Shown one piece after another: positions 1 to 8,946 of a stretch of 48,307 nucleotides of DNA. A program made the position numbers and the translations under genes. How positions within the stretch are numbered: position 1 is the stretch's first letter; each line of letters starts with the position of its first letter. The stretch covers positions 1 through 48,307 of the forward strand of contig JAKEFB010000190.1 of NCBI GenBank assembly GCA_022616275.1. Reading direction: 5' to 3'. Under the pieces are notes generated by a model that saw only the letters and a list, made by a program, of their open reading frames with translations, was not told the DNA's origin and made no database searches. This stretch comes from Chloroflexota bacterium. Its GTDB lineage: Bacteria; Chloroflexota; Anaerolineae; Promineifilales; Promineifilaceae.

Positions 1-15
1 AATACAGTTTGTCAT

Positions 16-82
16 GGCGAAGTTCTCCTTGTGCTAGCGAAAGGTATGCCACCAGCTAGCTTAGGAGAACTTTGCCTTTTAT
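16..82 (+). terminator. Intrinsic terminator-like hairpin at the window edge
   Basis: The arms 16-28 and 64-76 pair over 13 positions with one mismatch (AAGTTCTCC against GGAGAACTT at the core). An inner pair, GCTAGC at 33-38 and 55-60, extends the stem, and TTTT follows at 77-80. It would end a plus-strand transcript coming from outside the window. A plain inverted repeat remains possible. Confidence 0.6.
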
Positions 83-105
83 TCAACTAGCACCATTGGT
101 TGTGT

Positions 106-603
106 ATGGACGAGCCGGTGGGCATGGAGTTCCACAGTCCACCTCGCCATTTTGAGGCATACGTGCGGCTACTCGAGACACACGCGCCTGTACATAAACT
201 GGGGCTGGGGCCGGCCTATCAATTCACTGAATACTTCGAGCCGTCAAAGCCTCTGCTGGCGATCACGGAAACGAACGCCGAGAGGTTACGGGGTGGCTTT
301 GAGGAGCTAATCGCAGAACTGCCCGCCTGGCAGCCCTTCCTTGCCCTCGTGGAGGAGGGGCGAGTGGTGTCTGTCTGTCGCAGCGTTCGCATCACCCCTG
401 CGGCTCACGAGGCCGGTGTAAAGACGCTGCCTAATTTTCGTGGAAAGGGATACGCAAAAGACGTGGTGGCTGGGTGGGCACGTGTAGTCCAGTCTATGGG
501 GGCCATACCCTTATACAGTACATCTTGGGAGAATACCGCCTCGCAAGCCTTGGCGAAAAAACTGCATCTGGTACCGTACGGCGCCGATTTTCATGTCACA
601 TGA
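106..603 (+). CDS. GNAT-family N-acetyltransferase
   Basis: Predicted to move an acetyl group from acetyl-CoA to an unknown small molecule or protein amine. The C-terminal half has the GNAT acetyl-CoA signature, with V-K-T-L-P-x-F-R-G-K-G-Y-A as motif A (the Q/R-x-x-G-x-G/A type) near residue 105-117 and W-E-N-T-A-S-Q-A-L-A-x-K-L as the motif B helix near 143-155. The N-terminal half is poorly conserved, as is usual in the family. The start is uncertain: TTG at 100, ATG at 106 and ATG at 124 share the frame, and none has a clear Shine-Dalgarno site. The gene stands alone behind a terminator and gives no operon clue to its substrate. Confidence 0.75.
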   Translation: MDEPVGMEFHSPPRHFEAYVRLLETHAPVHKLGLGPAYQFTEYFEPSKPLLAITETNAERLRGGFEELIAELPAWQPFLALVEEGRVVSVCRSVRITPAAHEAGVKTLPNFRGKGYAKDVVAGWARVVQSMGAIPLYSTSWENTASQALAKKLHLVPYGADFHVT

Positions 604-644
604 TCACTGATTCACTCAAGCCGGTTAATGGGGCCAAGTCCGAT

Positions 645-1406
645 TCATTGACCTGGGCCATTGTGCCAGACTCCTTCGTACACAACCCGGCCGGGGTCGT
701 CCGGCCGGTATTTGACGCGCAGGACGGTGGTGGGGGTTAGCTTTTCCAGGCTGCTCTGGCGAACGGGCAGGTTGATTTCGGTGAGGAAGGGATCGCGGCC
801 GTCGGGGCGGACTTCCAGGAGCATACGGAACGTGTAAATTTTTCCCATGCTCGTACCCAGCTCGCCAATAGGGGCCATTTTGACGATGGACGCCGGGGCA
901 CTTTTAGCGCCCCAATAGGCCAGCGTGGTCCCCAGGGCACGGCCGAAGAACAGCAACAGGAGAAGGCCAAAGAAGGCCGGAATGATAGCCAGGACGGGAG
1001 AGATGAGCCGGCTGACACCGGCCGCCAGGCCGCCGGCCAACAGGGCCAGAACCAACAGGACGAGGAGAAGGCCAAAAGCGTTGAGCGGTTGCTGGCGGAT
1101 AATCCCGGCCGAGAGCTGCTGGCCAAGCGACTGGACAGCTCTACCAGCTTCCTCGGCCGTGGCCCCAGTTTCAGTCCGGTACAGCTCGACGGCTTCGGCC
1201 GAGCGGCCGGCCAGGAGGAGCTGCTTGAGCCGGCCGGCAACGTCCTGGGAGAGAGTTTGTTCGGCCGCCAGTTGAGTGGGGGTCCCGCCGGCCGGGTGGG
1301 TGACGCGGATGGTGGCGTTGCAGTAAAGGCAGATGGTCAGGCTTTGGTTGGCTTCTATTTGCAACGGCGCGCCGCAACTAGGACAGTTAAGGGATTCAAT
1401 CTTCAT
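645..1406 (-). CDS. Zinc-ribbon membrane protein with an L7/L12-like helical segment
   Basis: A 253-residue protein of unknown function. It begins with a zinc ribbon (CPSC at residues 8-11, CLYC at 26-29). A short segment around residues 60-90 (AVELYRTETGATAEEA) resembles the C-terminal domain of ribosomal protein L7/L12. Two hydrophobic helices follow at about 105-150, then a soluble beta-rich C-terminal domain ending in a V-K-Y-x-P-D-D-P pattern, reminiscent of DUF3592-type proteins. The frame runs open further upstream to 1688, but the extra 94 codons are low-complexity and cross the hairpin at 1464-1488, so I start at ATG 1406, directly before the zinc ribbon. No strong Shine-Dalgarno site was seen there. 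Confidence 0.7.
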   Translation of the reverse strand: MKIESLNCPSCGAPLQIEANQSLTICLYCNATIRVTHPAGGTPTQLAAEQTLSQDVAGRLKQLLLAGRSAEAVELYRTETGATAEEAGRAVQSLGQQLSAGIIRQQPLNAFGLLLVLLVLALLAGGLAAGVSRLISPVLAIIPAFFGLLLLLFFGRALGTTLAYWGAKSAPASIVKMAPIGELGTSMGKIYTFRMLLEVRPDGRDPFLTEINLPVRQSSLEKLTPTTVLRVKYRPDDPGRVVYEGVWHNGPGQ

Positions 1407-1456
1407 AAGTGGATCACTGTAATATGCAATTGGAGAGTATAGTAAGACCACATGAT

Positions 1457-1490
1457 AAAAACAACCCGCCGGGGGAGGGCCGGCGGGTGA
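1457..1490 (-). terminator. Terminator of the 1553-2176 gene
   Basis: A perfect 9-bp stem (ACCCGCCGG 1464-1472 with CCGGCGGGT 1480-1488) encloses a 7-base loop. Read on the minus strand it is followed by TTGTTTTT, a good U-tract just downstream of the gene ending at 1553. A T-run at 1495-1499 on the other side could make it work in both directions. Confidence 0.75.
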
Positions 1491-1552
1491 TGTGTTTTTG
1501 CCTTTTCGTGGCATCTTATACCTATCCGAAGAGCAGGATGGATTGGGGTTCA

Positions 1553-2176
1553 TCAAGGTGGAACAGACGAGTGCGGTTGCCGATGATGACCATTCCCTTT
1601 GAAACTTGGCGACTGACGGCGGACTAGCAGTTCCTGGCGGTATAGTAGTTCGGCCTGGCGCGCGCGTGCCTTCTGAATCTGTACCCACTGCCGATTAATT
1701 ATCCGCTGATCAGGGTGACTACGCCTGGCAGTTGTCGCCGTAGAGGCAGCCTGCCAGGCAGCCAGGAAGGCGTAGAGGAGGTTGAGACCTCTTACCCCGG
1801 CGTAGAGACTAAGCGCAGAGCTAACAAGCACTGCCGCCAGATAGACGCGTTCCTGCAGTTCCAGGCTTAACTCGTTGCGTTTAGTCAGATATGCTACCTG
1901 AGCGTTCGCTTCGGCGATGGCAGCATTGGCACGGCCGTTGGTCTCAGTGATGGCAGCGTCAGTTTTCGCTGCCTGTTCGCGCGCGTACTGGGCCAGGTCA
2001 ATGCGGTTACGCTCGGCCGCGACCGTCGTTTGCATGTCTTGTTCTCGCGCTTCAGCTTGGCTTGTCCAGGGATTCAATACGTCGGTCTTGGCCGCGGACA
2101 GGCCGGCAAAAAAGCCCAGGCCCACCAGGACCACTACCGCAACTACAAATGCGCCGGTAAATATTTTGACTATCAT
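1553..2176 (-). CDS. Membrane-anchored coiled-coil protein, unknown function
   Basis: A 207-residue protein I do not recognise. It has an N-terminal hydrophobic helix (residues 4-24), then a long Ala/Glu/Arg-rich stretch (about 40-100) with heptad character, a second hydrophobic region (about 112-145), and a basic, Gln/Arg-rich tail. The start at 2176 is favoured over the upstream in-frame ATG at 2189-2191 because GGAGGAAAC, which overlaps that first ATG, is a strong Shine-Dalgarno site correctly spaced from 2176. The layout suggests a scaffold or stress-type membrane protein, but nothing points to a partner. A terminator follows the gene. Confidence 0.65.
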   Translation of the reverse strand: MIVKIFTGAFVVAVVVLVGLGFFAGLSAAKTDVLNPWTSQAEAREQDMQTTVAAERNRIDLAQYAREQAAKTDAAITETNGRANAAIAEANAQVAYLTKRNELSLELQERVYLAAVLVSSALSLYAGVRGLNLLYAFLAAWQAASTATTARRSHPDQRIINRQWVQIQKARARQAELLYRQELLVRRQSPSFKGNGHHRQPHSSVPP

Positions 2177-2338
2177 TTCAGTTTCCTCCATGAGTTGAAT
2201 TTAAAAGGTTTACGAATTCAGTCTGTCCTATTGTTTGGGAAGTCTTACTATCAATTTCACCTCCTCTATTCTTGACCTGCTGTAACTTTACTACCCACAT
2301 TAAACAGTTAAATAACGTTATACAGATTTAGACCAACA

Positions 2339-2373
2339 AAAAACGGGTTAAGCCTGACGCTTAACCCGTTTTT
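2339..2373 (-). terminator. Strong bidirectional terminator
   Basis: A perfect 15-bp stem has arms 2339-2353 and 2359-2373 (core ACGGGTTAAGC) around loop CTGAC. A-run and T-run flank it, so a U-tract follows in either direction. It lies just past the stop of the radical SAM gene and marks the 3' end of the five-gene minus-strand locus. Confidence 0.9.
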
Positions 2374-2399
2374 CCTCTCATGAATCTGTCACCAGTCTA

Positions 2400-3872
2400 T
2401 CAGATGTACCTATGTGCCTTTAGTAACCGCAGGCCCTCTAAACGCAGAGCGGCCGGCAACAGCGTCTTATAGATGTGGCAGTGAGGGCTTTGCACATCCC
2501 ACCGGCCGGTGGCGCGATAAGTTTCCAGCGGGCATCCCCCAGAGCACCGGTAGCGAAATTCACAGGCGCGACAACCGTCTTTGTCGTCAACCGAGATGTT
2601 TTGGATAGGACCGGTGGCAACCATAGGTAGCAAGTCTCCTGCTAAAGAGTGGCTAACCGGCGAATCTAAATGCATCTGGCACTGAGCCAGCTTACCTTGA
2701 TGGGTAAGGACTAGGTAACTGTGCTGAACGCCACAGGTATGGGCATGAGCTTCGGCCTGGACCCGGTCGAGGAGGCCGTTGAAAAAGGGACGGGTTGGTA
2801 AAATGGCCTCAAATTCATTATAGGCGGCTAACATACCGCCGATAATAGCCTGTTCTTCCAGTTCAAGTTCGGCGCGAGAGGCAGAGAGAATGTTCTGGCG
2901 ATAAAAGTTTAAGCTAACTGGTAAATCGCGTTCTAAGGCCCAGCGAACGGCTGCGGCAGCCCCACTGGCATTCAGTCTGGTTAGGGTAATGGTGATGTCT
3001 GGCCGGATACCACGCGGTAAAAGGACCTGATCAACTGTTTTTTCAACCTGGTCGAACGTGTCGCCACCGCCCTTGAGCGGCCGTTGGCGGTTGTGCGCCT
3101 CGCCCACCCCATCTAAAGAGATCATGAGCTTGACGCCTGATTCGGCCAGCCAATCGGCGTCCTCGGCCCTAATGTGATAACCATTGCTCAACACCACTTC
3201 GCGCAAAGCCAGGCAGCTTTCCTCAGCCAGGGCCAACGCTGCCTGGTGCAACTGCCGCACCAGCTTAAAATGGAGGGTCGCTTCGCCGCCGGCATATTTC
3301 AACTTGACCCGTTGGAAATGGTGTCGCCTGGCCGTGTAAAAAATCTGCTCAATAGCCTTCAGGCCCGTAGCTTCGCTCATTCGTTCTGATGATTTGCGCA
3401 CGTAGCAATAAGGGCAGTCCAGGTTACAAGCGTTGGTAACGTGAAGCCAGGCGGTCAGCGTCTCAGGATTGAGGTACTGGGGGTGATGATGATCCCCGAC
3501 CGGTTGCAGTAAAGCCTGCGCTGCTAGTCGGCGATCAATCTCCTGGCTCAATGGTTGGGGTTGGCTAAAACTTTGCCATCGTTCCCACGCAGCCGGGTCT
3601 AAAACGCTGGGGCCGGCCGGAGCGTAGGGGCTAAACGCCAAGCGAAAGCCTTGCAGTAGGGGTTGCGTATGAGTGTGTGGCGTGCAAACAAAGTTCGTTT
3701 GCAAGACTGACTCGCAGGCGAAAGAGAAAGCTCTGTCAGGGCAGGCGCAATCGCTATCAATGCCTCCTGATTCTTGATCAAATGCCAGCAAAAAAGCTTT
3801 ATCAGGGCAGGCGCAGTCATCGTCTTTTTCACCAATTATTCCAGTCAATAGGACAGGCGCTTTCGCGTCCAT
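2400..3872 (-). CDS. Radical SAM/SPASM maturase with a duplicated CACPD motif at its N-terminus
   Basis: Predicted to reduce SAM at a [4Fe-4S] cluster to form a 5'-deoxyadenosyl radical, normally to modify a peptide or protein. The radical SAM cluster motif is C-N-L-D-C-P-Y-C near residues 149-156, then K-Y-A-G-G-E-A-T and a SPASM domain with Cys residues in TCGVQ, GCRACEFRYRCSGGCP and PHC. The first 100 residues are unusual: DDDCACPDKAF (17-27) and DSDCACPDRAF (39-49) form a 22-residue direct duplication, followed by another Cys pair and a short linker. That region could be a fused substrate, an extra metal site or a targeting region. Start ATG 3872 has AAAGGAGGGG 6 bases upstream, overlapping the stop of the STAND-TPR gene, so the two are translated as one operon. 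No separate precursor gene was seen. Confidence 0.85.
   Translation of the reverse strand: MDAKAPVLLTGIIGEKDDDCACPDKAFLLAFDQESGGIDSDCACPDRAFSFACESVLQTNFVCTPHTHTQPLLQGFRLAFSPYAPAGPSVLDPAAWERWQSFSQPQPLSQEIDRRLAAQALLQPVGDHHHPQYLNPETLTAWLHVTNACNLDCPYCYVRKSSERMSEATGLKAIEQIFYTARRHHFQRVKLKYAGGEATLHFKLVRQLHQAALALAEESCLALREVVLSNGYHIRAEDADWLAESGVKLMISLDGVGEAHNRQRPLKGGGDTFDQVEKTVDQVLLPRGIRPDITITLTRLNASGAAAAVRWALERDLPVSLNFYRQNILSASRAELELEEQAIIGGMLAAYNEFEAILPTRPFFNGLLDRVQAEAHAHTCGVQHSYLVLTHQGKLAQCQMHLDSPVSHSLAGDLLPMVATGPIQNISVDDKDGCRACEFRYRCSGGCPLETYRATGRWDVQSPHCHIYKTLLPAALRLEGLRLLKAHRYI
3726..3824 (-). repeat. 66-bp-period direct repeat encoding the doubled CACPD[KR]AF motif
   Basis: Two copies, 3726-3758 and 3792-3824, encode 11 residues each. 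TCAGGGCAGGCGCA recurs exactly at 3736-3749 and 3802-3815, a 66-base (22-codon) offset. The near-identity at DNA level points to a fairly recent tandem duplication within the coding region. Confidence 0.85.
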
Positions 3873-3887
3873 GAGCTTTCCCCTCCT

Positions 3888-6800
3888 TTACATGCCAACC
3901 ATCTGTGGTTCGTAATAATCGCCAAAGCAATCGAGCAAAAATCCCTCCAACTCACCGAAGTTTTCTGCCTGGATTTCCCTAATACGATACTTTTGGCTGG
4001 CTTCCCGTTCATAACGGTAGAAATCTTCCAGCTCAACGCTATTCAGATGCTTGAGAAAGTCGTAAAGAACGTCGTAGATCACGGTCAGGAAAACGGAACG
4101 AGGCGAGAATAGTTCGGCGTAGCCCAAGGCCTGGACATACGCCTCGGCCGCACCGTGTAAGTGCGCTTGCAAGGTCTCATTCCTATGAACCAATTGTTGT
4201 CGCTCAGCCGGTGTGGCATTTGGCTCGGCCACCTCTAGTTCTGCCGTTCCCTGTGTGAATGTGGTGATGGCCATCAGTCCTCGCAAGCTGTAGATTTTAC
4301 TCAACTGTTTAAAACAATAAGCGGGTTGCGCCTGGCGATCTGGTGGTGGCTGGTGTTCCTCAAAGCGCGAACCAGGAGGAATTAATCTCTCCGCTTTTTG
4401 CACGGCCACTTTCGTTTCGGCATACTCGCCAGCCAGATAGTAAGTCCAACCGATGTTCACCTGGGCGTCAAGTTCGAGACGCACCAGCTTGCTGTTGCCG
4501 GCCTCCCGGGCCGCTTCCGTCAGATAATGAAGGGCCCTGTCACGGCGTCGCTTCCAGGCGTCCGGCAAACGATCCTTGTCTGTATACCCCATCCAATCCC
4601 GGTAAAGGCAACCTGCTTCAATGTTGGCTTCAATGATCCGCACCCCTTCACCACCTGCTTCACTTTTCAGGAACAGTTCTCGAGCCTGCTCCAGAGCGCG
4701 CGCCGCTTCGCGGTAGAGGCGCTCTGGTGAATCGGGGCCTGTCACGCCAACAGCCAGACGACGCAACGCTTCTCCCAACTGCAGCAGCACCAGCCCCAAC
4801 AGGCGCGGGTCCTGGACCTGCTGGCCAATAGCCCAGGCTACAGCGCAGGCCTGCAGCGCCCCTTGCGGCTGATATAAGTCATTCATGATCAGGCCCAGAG
4901 TATTAAAGGAGTAAGCAATAGGTAGCCAATCCCCTAAACGGATTCGCAGTTCTAAAGCATCGCGGCAGACGCGAACAGCTCGCTTTTTGCCCATTTCTGC
5001 CAAAACACGCGATAGGTTATTTCGTGTTGTTGCTTCTTGGGTAGAAAGTAAAGGAAGGGGAGATGGTAAACGCCGCGTATACCCCAGCGAGGTAGTATAG
5101 GCATGAACCGCCTTTTGAAAGTCGCCTAAGGTCGTATAGCCGTAGCCTAGATTGTGATAAGCAGTGGCAACAACAAATAAGAGTCGAGGATAAGCGGGGT
5201 GGCCAATAAAACCCTTCTCGCCCTTTTCAGGAAAGACTAGAGTCTCTACATCCACCTGGCTTAACGCTTCCAGTCGTTGGGCAAATTCTTCCAGCCTAGC
5301 CACAGCCTGTTGTACATTTTTGCCTTGATAAATAACAGCGTATTCACGCCAAATTCCTCGTTCCGCTTCAGCCATTGTATGGCTCCAAGCGTGCCGCTCA
5401 TTGTCGTTCTTGAGATTCGCAACCGTTTCTTCAATCTGATTGGCCAGTTCAATAGCTCGTTCATACTCTTTGCGCAAGAAGAACCGCACGAGCCAATAAA
5501 TAGCGTCAATTGTTTGGGCCGCACGGCGCAGCACCATGATGGGTTGTTCTCCTCGTCCTATCAGGGCAGTGCGCGGCGGAATTTCAATGAACTCAAAAGC
5601 ATAGGGGTCATGCAAAACCCGCCACATCTCCGCCTGGAACATAGCCATCTGCTCTTCACGATAGGCAAGGACGCGGTCATTGGCCAGGTTGTAATAGGTT
5701 TCATTAAATTGCCGGTTGGGATCCAGCAAAAGAGAGTAATGAAGGTACTCCACCTCTGCGTTCAGTAATTGGGCGCCTAGCCAGGTGCGTCTCTCCTCCT
5801 CAATTGAGAGTGGGGGCGGCATATGCGTGTTGAGGATGCTAGGCGCCGGTTCAATCCGGATGCGGGCCAAATCGTCACGTACGGTTTCCGCATCTTGCCG
5901 GTAAAGCTTGAGTCTTAAATGGTCGGCCCACTCGCGCAGACGAGCATATCCTCGCTGGCGGGCCTCCATCTCTTTCTGGCGTGTTTCCTCTTCGGCCGAC
6001 ATTGCCTCCGCATAAATGCGATACATCTCGTCCTGTAAAACTAGACGGCCGCCTGGCTTTGGTTTAATAATAGAAAGCACGCGTAAGCTCTCCATTTCAC
6101 TTCTGATTTCTTCCATTCTTTGCGGGTCGGCCTGCCACTCTTCGGCCGTATCCGTTGGTTCACTATCCAGGATAAAGTGGAGCTGCTCGGCCGTCAGGCC
6201 CGGTTTAGAACGAGCCAAAGCGTGTAGTATCCGGGCGCGCAAATCGCTGCCCGCGCCAAAGAGAATTTGCACAAACTCAGCTTCTATTTCCTGGCGGGCC
6301 TTGGTTAAGGCCGGTGTTTCTGTTGTTCCATCACTATCTGTTCTTTTGCGAGCTTCCTCAAAGGAGGTATCCTGCAACGGTTCGGGAACTCGCCCTTCTA
6401 CCAGGATATCGGTATACAAAGCCAAACGGATGGGCTGTCCGCCCGTATAAAGCCAGAAGGCTTTCAGATGGTCCTCATTGCTGGTCAGCACACTTAAAAC
6501 GTGGCGAATATGGCTGGCAGCAGCCCTAGCCTCCTCGCCTTGAGCCAAAGATGCCGAGTCATCACAAATCGCCTGAAAGTATTGCCGAGTCTCATCCTCG
6601 GTAAACGGCGGTACCCTGATAGAGATCAGCTCACAGCCCTTACCAGCTTCCTGTACGGCCTGCCGTAGCAGTTCAAAGTAGGGACCACCTTTTTTTTCTC
6701 GCCCGGCAATAAGCAGCGTGGTGTTTACAAATCTGCCGGCGTGAATCTGATCCAGCAACCATTGTTGAGTATTAAAGGTTAAATCTTCCGGCCGGAGCAA

Positions 6801-7370
6801 GCCTTTCTGAATCAACCACTCTGAACTGATGGTGGCCAATTGTTCTGTGGTGTCAATCGGTATGACCAGCCGACATTTTCGGGCGGCCGCCTGGAAATCT
6901 TCCCAGAAAGCGGCCTCGGCCGCTTCAGAAGCCGGCCCGGCCAGGGTATAAGCAGCGCCGGCGTCGGCCACGCGCCGCCAGCGATCATGCGCCATCTGAT
7001 AGTCGCTAAAAGCTATCTTTTCATCCCAAGTTTCTGGATCCCCCAGCTTTTCCAACAGGTATTCGCGTGTGTGCAGCCGGACATCCACCAGGTCTAGAAG
7101 ATCGGCAAAAAGCACGGCCGGCTCTATCCGTGACCAATCCTCGGCCGGTGTGGGCGTCCCATACATTCCCCGTAAAGCTTTATGCCCCATGCGTCGCAGT
7201 GCTTCTTCCAGGAGGCGCGTTTTACCCAGGCCGCCACCGCCCTCGATCAAGACAACACGGCAGGCCCGCCCTTTGCCGTACATGGCTTGCTTGATCCTTT
7301 CCATCTGCTCCACCCGGCCGATGAGATCGTACGGCCGGCTGGCAGCCGCTAACAAAAATTGAGCAGACAT
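3888..7370 (-). CDS. Large STAND-type ATPase with TPR-like C-terminal repeats
   Basis: A 1160-residue signal-transducing NTPase. The N-terminal STAND/AAA module has Walker A E-G-G-G-G-L-G-K-T (residues 43-51) and a hydrophobic Walker B-like strand near residue 195 (LVIPIDTTEQ, Asp in place but no following acidic pair). Winged-helix-like segments follow, then about 500 residues of helical TPR-like repeats (for example Y-H-N-L-G-Y-G-Y-T-T-L-G-D-F-Q-K-A). Such proteins usually sense a ligand through the repeats and oligomerise on ATP binding. Start ATG 7370 follows GGGAGGAAGAG; a longer frame to 7463 would overlap the upstream gene and lacks a comparable site. It lies 16 bases after the EAD-NTPase gene and 15 bases before the radical SAM gene, so it is an operon member. 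Confidence 0.85.
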   Translation of the reverse strand: MSAQFLLAAASRPYDLIGRVEQMERIKQAMYGKGRACRVVLIEGGGGLGKTRLLEEALRRMGHKALRGMYGTPTPAEDWSRIEPAVLFADLLDLVDVRLHTREYLLEKLGDPETWDEKIAFSDYQMAHDRWRRVADAGAAYTLAGPASEAAEAAFWEDFQAAARKCRLVIPIDTTEQLATISSEWLIQKGLLRPEDLTFNTQQWLLDQIHAGRFVNTTLLIAGREKKGGPYFELLRQAVQEAGKGCELISIRVPPFTEDETRQYFQAICDDSASLAQGEEARAAASHIRHVLSVLTSNEDHLKAFWLYTGGQPIRLALYTDILVEGRVPEPLQDTSFEEARKRTDSDGTTETPALTKARQEIEAEFVQILFGAGSDLRARILHALARSKPGLTAEQLHFILDSEPTDTAEEWQADPQRMEEIRSEMESLRVLSIIKPKPGGRLVLQDEMYRIYAEAMSAEEETRQKEMEARQRGYARLREWADHLRLKLYRQDAETVRDDLARIRIEPAPSILNTHMPPPLSIEEERRTWLGAQLLNAEVEYLHYSLLLDPNRQFNETYYNLANDRVLAYREEQMAMFQAEMWRVLHDPYAFEFIEIPPRTALIGRGEQPIMVLRRAAQTIDAIYWLVRFFLRKEYERAIELANQIEETVANLKNDNERHAWSHTMAEAERGIWREYAVIYQGKNVQQAVARLEEFAQRLEALSQVDVETLVFPEKGEKGFIGHPAYPRLLFVVATAYHNLGYGYTTLGDFQKAVHAYTTSLGYTRRLPSPLPLLSTQEATTRNNLSRVLAEMGKKRAVRVCRDALELRIRLGDWLPIAYSFNTLGLIMNDLYQPQGALQACAVAWAIGQQVQDPRLLGLVLLQLGEALRRLAVGVTGPDSPERLYREAARALEQARELFLKSEAGGEGVRIIEANIEAGCLYRDWMGYTDKDRLPDAWKRRRDRALHYLTEAAREAGNSKLVRLELDAQVNIGWTYYLAGEYAETKVAVQKAERLIPPGSRFEEHQPPPDRQAQPAYCFKQLSKIYSLRGLMAITTFTQGTAELEVAEPNATPAERQQLVHRNETLQAHLHGAAEAYVQALGYAELFSPRSVFLTVIYDVLYDFLKHLNSVELEDFYRYEREASQKYRIREIQAENFGELEGFLLDCFGDYYEPQMVGM

Positions 7371-7386
7371 CTTTTTCTCTTCCTCC

Positions 7387-8916
7387 CTAAATCTCCCATG
7401 AAACACTAGGCTTATGTTGTTGACAGACGCGCAACAGGTCATCAACCCGTCCATGTCGCTCACAGTATTTGATCAGTTCTATAATTTTGAGCAGTTTGGT
7501 GTCGCCAGATAAATTGTCGTAATCTATTCTCAAGCTATGAACAAGAACTCGAAGTTCATTTCTGTCAAAATGCCTATCCATGAGATAATGCAGCTCACTT
7601 GGTTGTAGGGTGATGACAGCGATCTCAAGCTGGCTCAATTGCCAATCTTTTTCTCGATACATTTTCATAAGCAAGTTAGCCGCCTCCGCGCCCATTTCCA
7701 GCGTGACCAGCCACCTTTCCGGCTTTACTTCCGGCACGCGCCGGATATCACCAGGTTCAACGCCTATAGCGCTGGATAGAGTAAATATCAAGTGCTCCTC
7801 TGGTATAGGTTCTGTGGTCTTTAATGCGACTCTCGTGCGAATATCCAAAGCGGCACGCACAAATTCGCGGACTCCGTCAGCAATCTTGTAACGGTTTTTG
7901 GTGATGTTCACAACCAGCCAGTTGTCAATAAGCGGCTGAGCGCGCTGCCAGGCCTTTGTACTGGAAACCCCCAACCAATCGGCAACCTCTTCAATCACCC
8001 ACTCGTCGGCAAAATCGGCGATCCCAACAAGCAAAGCGATCATCTCTTGTGGTGAGTCTGGCGCAAGTGGGTTTAAGGAGTACAACGCCATCTCCAGGTA
8101 ATCGGAACCGCGAAGCACATCTGGGCCATCTAACTCAGGATTGGCCTCGACAAGAAGGCAGAGAAAGGTATTTAAACCTGGATGGGTCAGGTCATAACCA
8201 GTTAACCTGGCCAGTATACGCTCTACTTTTTCTGCGACTCCTGGTGAAGCTTTTGTTAAGGCTTCAATCTGTTGTCGGCCCTGGGGCGCTTCTCCATGAA
8301 TATCCTTAGCCAGAATTTCCAGGCGGAGCGGGGTTTCGCTAAAAAGTAGAGGGATCGACCGAACAAGTTGTTTATCCCGCAACGCGATTACGAAGCGCAA
8401 GGATTCCTGGCGGGCAAAAGAGTCCAGGATGGCAAGCTCGAATTTGCGCCAGTCAGCCTCAAGAAGCAGGTCCCCCTCATCTACAAACACACAAATCGTT
8501 TTACCTGGCCAGCAGTTGTAAACGATCTCGTTGCCAATGGTTTCGATTAATACTGACGTTTCAGCGGCCGGGTCGAAAGTAGGAATGTTGCCGCATGTTT
8601 GCTGCAATTCAGCGATAAAGCTCCGTAACCACTCATTGACTCGTTCCGGATTTAGCCGGCGAAGGCCCGTCATCGGCGGATTGGGTGGTAGCGATAAATC
8701 CCTAATGTCTATCCAAAGACAAACTACACCGTTTTCGTTAAATTCTTCACGTACCCGGTTGAGAAACCATGTCTTGCCGGTCGCCGGCAGGGCCGTGACG
8801 GTTAGCACGCGCTTTGAACCGGCTAACCATTCCCTGGCAGCCTGGAGTTCGGTCTCGCGCTCCACGTAGAGGGCATGTTCGTAGGGTATTCGAATGTCGA
8901 GTTCTTCAGGATCCAT
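7387..8916 (-). CDS. STAND-like NTPase with winged helix and C-terminal effector-associated (EAD) domain
   Basis: 509 residues. A P-loop sits at A-L-P-A-T-G-K-T (residues 42-49); the first Gly of GxxxxGKT is Ala here, a degenerate Walker A. Walker B is likely I-C-V-F-V-D-E-G-D near 147-155. A winged-helix segment (E-E-V-A-D-W-L-G-V-S) lies near residue 315-380. The last about 70 residues match the effector-associated, Death-like domains known from bacterial conflict systems: H-F-D-R-N-E-L-R-V-L, then I-D-Y-D-N-L-S-G, K, E-L-I, E-R-H-G-R and a final P-x-V-S-W. The subtype (EAD7 in my recollection) is not certain. These domains recruit effectors by like-with-like contact; no protein in the window shows an obvious partner copy. 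It is the third gene of the locus, 30 bases after the second. Confidence 0.8.
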   Translation of the reverse strand: MDPEELDIRIPYEHALYVERETELQAAREWLAGSKRVLTVTALPATGKTWFLNRVREEFNENGVVCLWIDIRDLSLPPNPPMTGLRRLNPERVNEWLRSFIAELQQTCGNIPTFDPAAETSVLIETIGNEIVYNCWPGKTICVFVDEGDLLLEADWRKFELAILDSFARQESLRFVIALRDKQLVRSIPLLFSETPLRLEILAKDIHGEAPQGRQQIEALTKASPGVAEKVERILARLTGYDLTHPGLNTFLCLLVEANPELDGPDVLRGSDYLEMALYSLNPLAPDSPQEMIALLVGIADFADEWVIEEVADWLGVSSTKAWQRAQPLIDNWLVVNITKNRYKIADGVREFVRAALDIRTRVALKTTEPIPEEHLIFTLSSAIGVEPGDIRRVPEVKPERWLVTLEMGAEAANLLMKMYREKDWQLSQLEIAVITLQPSELHYLMDRHFDRNELRVLVHSLRIDYDNLSGDTKLLKIIELIKYCERHGRVDDLLRVCQQHKPSVSWEI

Positions 8917-8946
8917 AACCTCATTCCCCTTCTGGCTGGACCGCTA

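Noticed and set aside
1407-1688. N-terminal extension of the zinc-ribbon protein
   Set aside because: The extra codons are low-complexity, run through a terminator hairpin and overlap the neighbouring gene's 3' end; the zinc ribbon starts right after ATG 1406.
7371-7463. Longer start of the STAND-TPR gene
   Set aside because: It would overlap the EAD-NTPase gene by about 77 bases, and a strong Shine-Dalgarno site stands before ATG 7370.
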